From Frondihabitans sp. (lineage in GTDB: Bacteria; Actinomycetota; Actinomycetes; Actinomycetales; Microbacteriaceae), in the NCBI GenBank assembly GCA_025464735.1, contig JAODMX010000270.1, forward strand, positions 1 to 32,361: a stretch of 32,361 nt of DNA, in the 5' to 3' direction. Under the pieces are notes generated by a model. That model made no database searches. It was not told where the DNA came from and worked only from the letters and a program-made list of their open reading frames with translations. Below, piece by piece: positions 30,911-32,361 of the stretch (the first letter of the stretch is position 1; every line of letters starts with the position of its first letter). A program made the position numbers and the translations under genes.

Positions 30911-32092
30911 CTACGGCTCGGAACTCAGCTCGTCGGGGTCGAGCGTCCTCGCGGCCGGCAGCGTCGAGATCTGAGCTGGGGGCACACCCATCTCGGCGTA
31001 CGTGCCTTGGAGACTTGCGACGACAGCACCCATGGCGCCCGAGTAGTCGTCCAGGGTCGCCAGGGCGAGTGGAACTCTGACGTGCAGATTCCGCTCGAGT
31101 TCGTCTTCGTAGGCGGCGAGGCGGGGGCCGAGGGAGTGGGCGATGCGGCCGCCCAGCACGACGATGGCCGGATCCGAGCTGACGATGAGCGCGGTGAGGA
31201 CGACGAGCAGAGCATGATCGAATTCTGACGCGAGCGGAGCCAGCTGAGCCGGGGCCTCCTCCCGGAAGAGCTCCGCGGGCGTGGCAAGTGGGTGGCCTAG
31301 TTCGGCGGCGCGCCGCGTGATCATGGGGCCGGTCACCAGGTTCTCCAGACGGGTGCCGAGTGGTCCGACGAGGAGGTGCCCGAACTCGCCAACGATGCCG
31401 CGGCGCCCTCGGATGATGCGACCGTCGATCGCGATGGCAGCGCCGAGCCCTGTGCCGATCGTCACCATGCCGGCCGACAGGGCATCCTTCGCGGCACCGA
31501 ACTTCTGCTCGCCGAGAAGCGCGTAGTTGGCATCGTTGTCGATGTGGAGAGGGATGCCGCAGACGCGTCTCAGAGTCGAGAGGAACGCTGGATCTTCCAC
31601 CTGGGGAAGATTGGGCGCGTTGGTCACGGCTTGATCGTCAGACGCGACGGCCCCGGGAACGCCGACTCGGATGGCTGCCAGTGAGAGCGAGTCGCCCCGA
31701 ACATCAGCAATCTGCGCTGCGAGCCACTCGGCGAGAGCTACCGGGTCGAGGTCGCGCGGCGTCGGAAGCCGTTGCACCCGCACCGGATGTGCCAGGAGGT
31801 CGGCGATCACGATGCGTGTTGTCGACGCACCCAGGTCGACTCCCGAGACGAATGCGAGATCCGCGACGACGACGATTTGCACGGCGCGACGACCTCGCAG
31901 GCCGGTCTCGATGTCGGATGTCTCTCTGACCACACCCTCCGCGAGCAGTGTGTCGACGGCGCGCGAGACGGTGGCCGACGACAGGCCGGTGACCGCCGCG
32001 AGTTCAAGTCGTGTCGTCGTCCGAGCGTGCAGGATTTCGGCCAGCACATCGTCCCGCCCCGTTTGTCGGTTCACCGTCACTTGGCACCCCAT
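30911..32092 (-). CDS. ROK family transcriptional regulator
   Basis: The protein has about 393 residues. The N-terminal winged HTH is seen in VLAEILHARTTTRLELAAVT, GLSSATVSRAVDTLLAEGVV and RETSDIETGLRGRRAVQI. The ROK domain follows: ASTTRIVIADLLAHPVRV, IRVGVPGAVAS, LHIDNDANYALLGEQKFG, SAGMVTIGTGLGAAIAIDGR and RRGIVGEFGHLLVGPLG. The canonical zinc-binding CxCGxxGCxE motif should follow EFGH; instead the segment is LGTRLENLVTGPMITRRA with no cysteines. The regulator therefore probably lacks the structural zinc, or belongs to the Cys-less group of ROK repressors. The ATG at 32092 is assumed; GTG at 32080 is possible. It is divergent from a ROK kinase gene, so control of a sugar pathway is likely. 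The effector sugar is unknown. Confidence 0.9.
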   Translation of the reverse strand: MGCQVTVNRQTGRDDVLAEILHARTTTRLELAAVTGLSSATVSRAVDTLLAEGVVRETSDIETGLRGRRAVQIVVVADLAFVSGVDLGASTTRIVIADLLAHPVRVQRLPTPRDLDPVALAEWLAAQIADVRGDSLSLAAIRVGVPGAVASDDQAVTNAPNLPQVEDPAFLSTLRRVCGIPLHIDNDANYALLGEQKFGAAKDALSAGMVTIGTGLGAAIAIDGRIIRGRRGIVGEFGHLLVGPLGTRLENLVTGPMITRRAAELGHPLATPAELFREEAPAQLAPLASEFDHALLVVLTALIVSSDPAIVVLGGRIAHSLGPRLAAYEDELERNLHVRVPLALATLDDYSGAMGAVVASLQGTYAEMGVPPAQISTLPAARTLDPDELSSEP

Positions 32093-32269
32093 TTGCTTTC
32101 ATGACGATCTTAACCTGACAAAAGTGGCGGGTCCATCAGGATCCGAACCTCTCTTTTCGAGCTTTAATCAGCCCGAAACAAAAAAGTTCTTCCCTGAATG
32201 ACGATGTGGCTCTATGTTTGGCTTCATCATGAAAGTAAATACCTTTTTGTACGCTTCCGGCGGTGCCCG
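32093..32269. promoter_or_regulatory. Divergent promoter region between the ROK regulator and ROK kinase
   Basis: AT-rich compared with the flanks. An inverted pair CTTTCATGA (32096-32104) and TCATGAAAG (32227-32235) flanks the region. TTCCCT (32191-32196) and TATGTT (32214-32219) 17 bp apart are a weak + strand promoter candidate. The arms could be sites for the ROK repressor, whose known relatives bind AT-rich dyads; that is inference. Confidence 0.4.
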
Positions 32270-32273
32270 ATGA
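32229..32273 (+). CDS. Possible 14-codon leader ORF before the ROK kinase
   Basis: ATG 32229 to TGA 32271-32273 encodes MKVNTFLYASGGAR. Its stop overlaps the kinase start in the form CGATGA (ATG at 32270-32272), so translation of the kinase could be coupled to it. It may instead be chance, as there is only a modest ribosome site. Confidence 0.25.
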   Translation: MKVNTFLYASGGAR

Positions 32274-32361
32274 CCGGCACGCCCGTGTTCGTCGGCGTCG
32301 ATGTCGGTGGGACGAAAATCCACGCCGCCGTCGCCCGGTCGTCGTCCCACGACGGGGGGTT
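32270..32361 (+). CDS. ROK family sugar kinase (N-terminal part)
   Basis: The gene runs off the window. The readable 30 residues (MTGTPVFVGVDVGGTKIHAA, VARSSSHDGG) contain the ATP-binding DxGGTK motif of ROK glucokinase, fructokinase and related kinases, directly after the start. Although only the beginning is present, the DVGGTKIHAAV phosphate-binding segment at this position is highly specific for ROK proteins. It lies divergently from a ROK repressor, a common pairing for sugar kinase and its regulator. Because no HTH precedes DVGGTK, it is a kinase rather than a second regulator. The substrate sugar cannot be told. Confidence 0.85.
   Translation, partial: MTGTPVFVGVDVGGTKIHAAVARSSSHDGG

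Noticed and set aside
32168..32350. 60-codon - strand frame near the window end
   Set aside because: It overlaps the ROK kinase start and the divergent promoter region, and has no family match.

Overview
The window is high-GC DNA from an actinobacterium, probably a member of the Microbacteriaceae. This rests on the strong G/C third-position bias, frequent GTG starts, actinobacterial-style Rhs, LuxR, ROK and dipeptide-type ABC genes, and a class E (LAxTG) sortase substrate. No rRNA, tRNA, CRISPR array or intact insertion sequence was seen.

Region 1 (1-5385, + strand) is the end of a carbohydrate operon. It holds the C-terminus of a DUF4038/DUF5605-type glycoside hydrolase, a GH3 enzyme and a GH2 enzyme, joined by 11-nt and 4-nt overlaps. 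Region 2 (5390-8728, - strand) has a TetR regulator with a clear inverted-repeat operator. Next to it is a tight redox cluster in which two F420/NADP reductase-like Rossmann proteins flank an extended SDR epimerase/reductase, with an unrecognised small gene upstream.

Region 3 (about 8818-13014) is a degraded accessory island with locally lower GC. It contains the 3' end of an Rhs gene, which lacks its 5' part and has changed frame. The Rhs tip carries a pertussis/pierisin-like ADP-ribosyltransferase toxin. A candidate immunity gene follows with a GTGA overlap, then an oppositely oriented small gene resembling the C-terminal module of type VII secretion-associated proteins. The island ends with a truncated, frameshifted AAA+ ATPase and its TPR/membrane partner. 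This is the most unusual part of the window.

Region 4 (13096-21093) pairs a large MalT/LAL-type LuxR regulator (-) with a divergent 1674-residue secreted surface protein (+). The surface protein has at least four C-terminal DUF11-like repeats and an LAFTG sorting signal, and it is followed by a 16-bp hairpin. Region 5 (21267-23103) has an SDR gene and its TetR regulator with a palindromic operator, then a remnant of a WYL-domain regulator.

Region 6 (23392-30880) is a seven-gene operon in which all six junctions are 4-nt overlaps. It encodes a family 5 solute-binding lipoprotein, two permeases, two short ATPases, an aminotransferase-like PLP enzyme and an amidohydrolase. A small cupin gene converges on its 3' end. 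It looks like uptake plus breakdown of an unknown amide or amino compound. Region 7 (30911-32361) is a ROK-family repressor (-) divergent from the start of a ROK sugar kinase that continues past the window. The intergenic space holds a 14-codon leader ORF and an inverted repeat.
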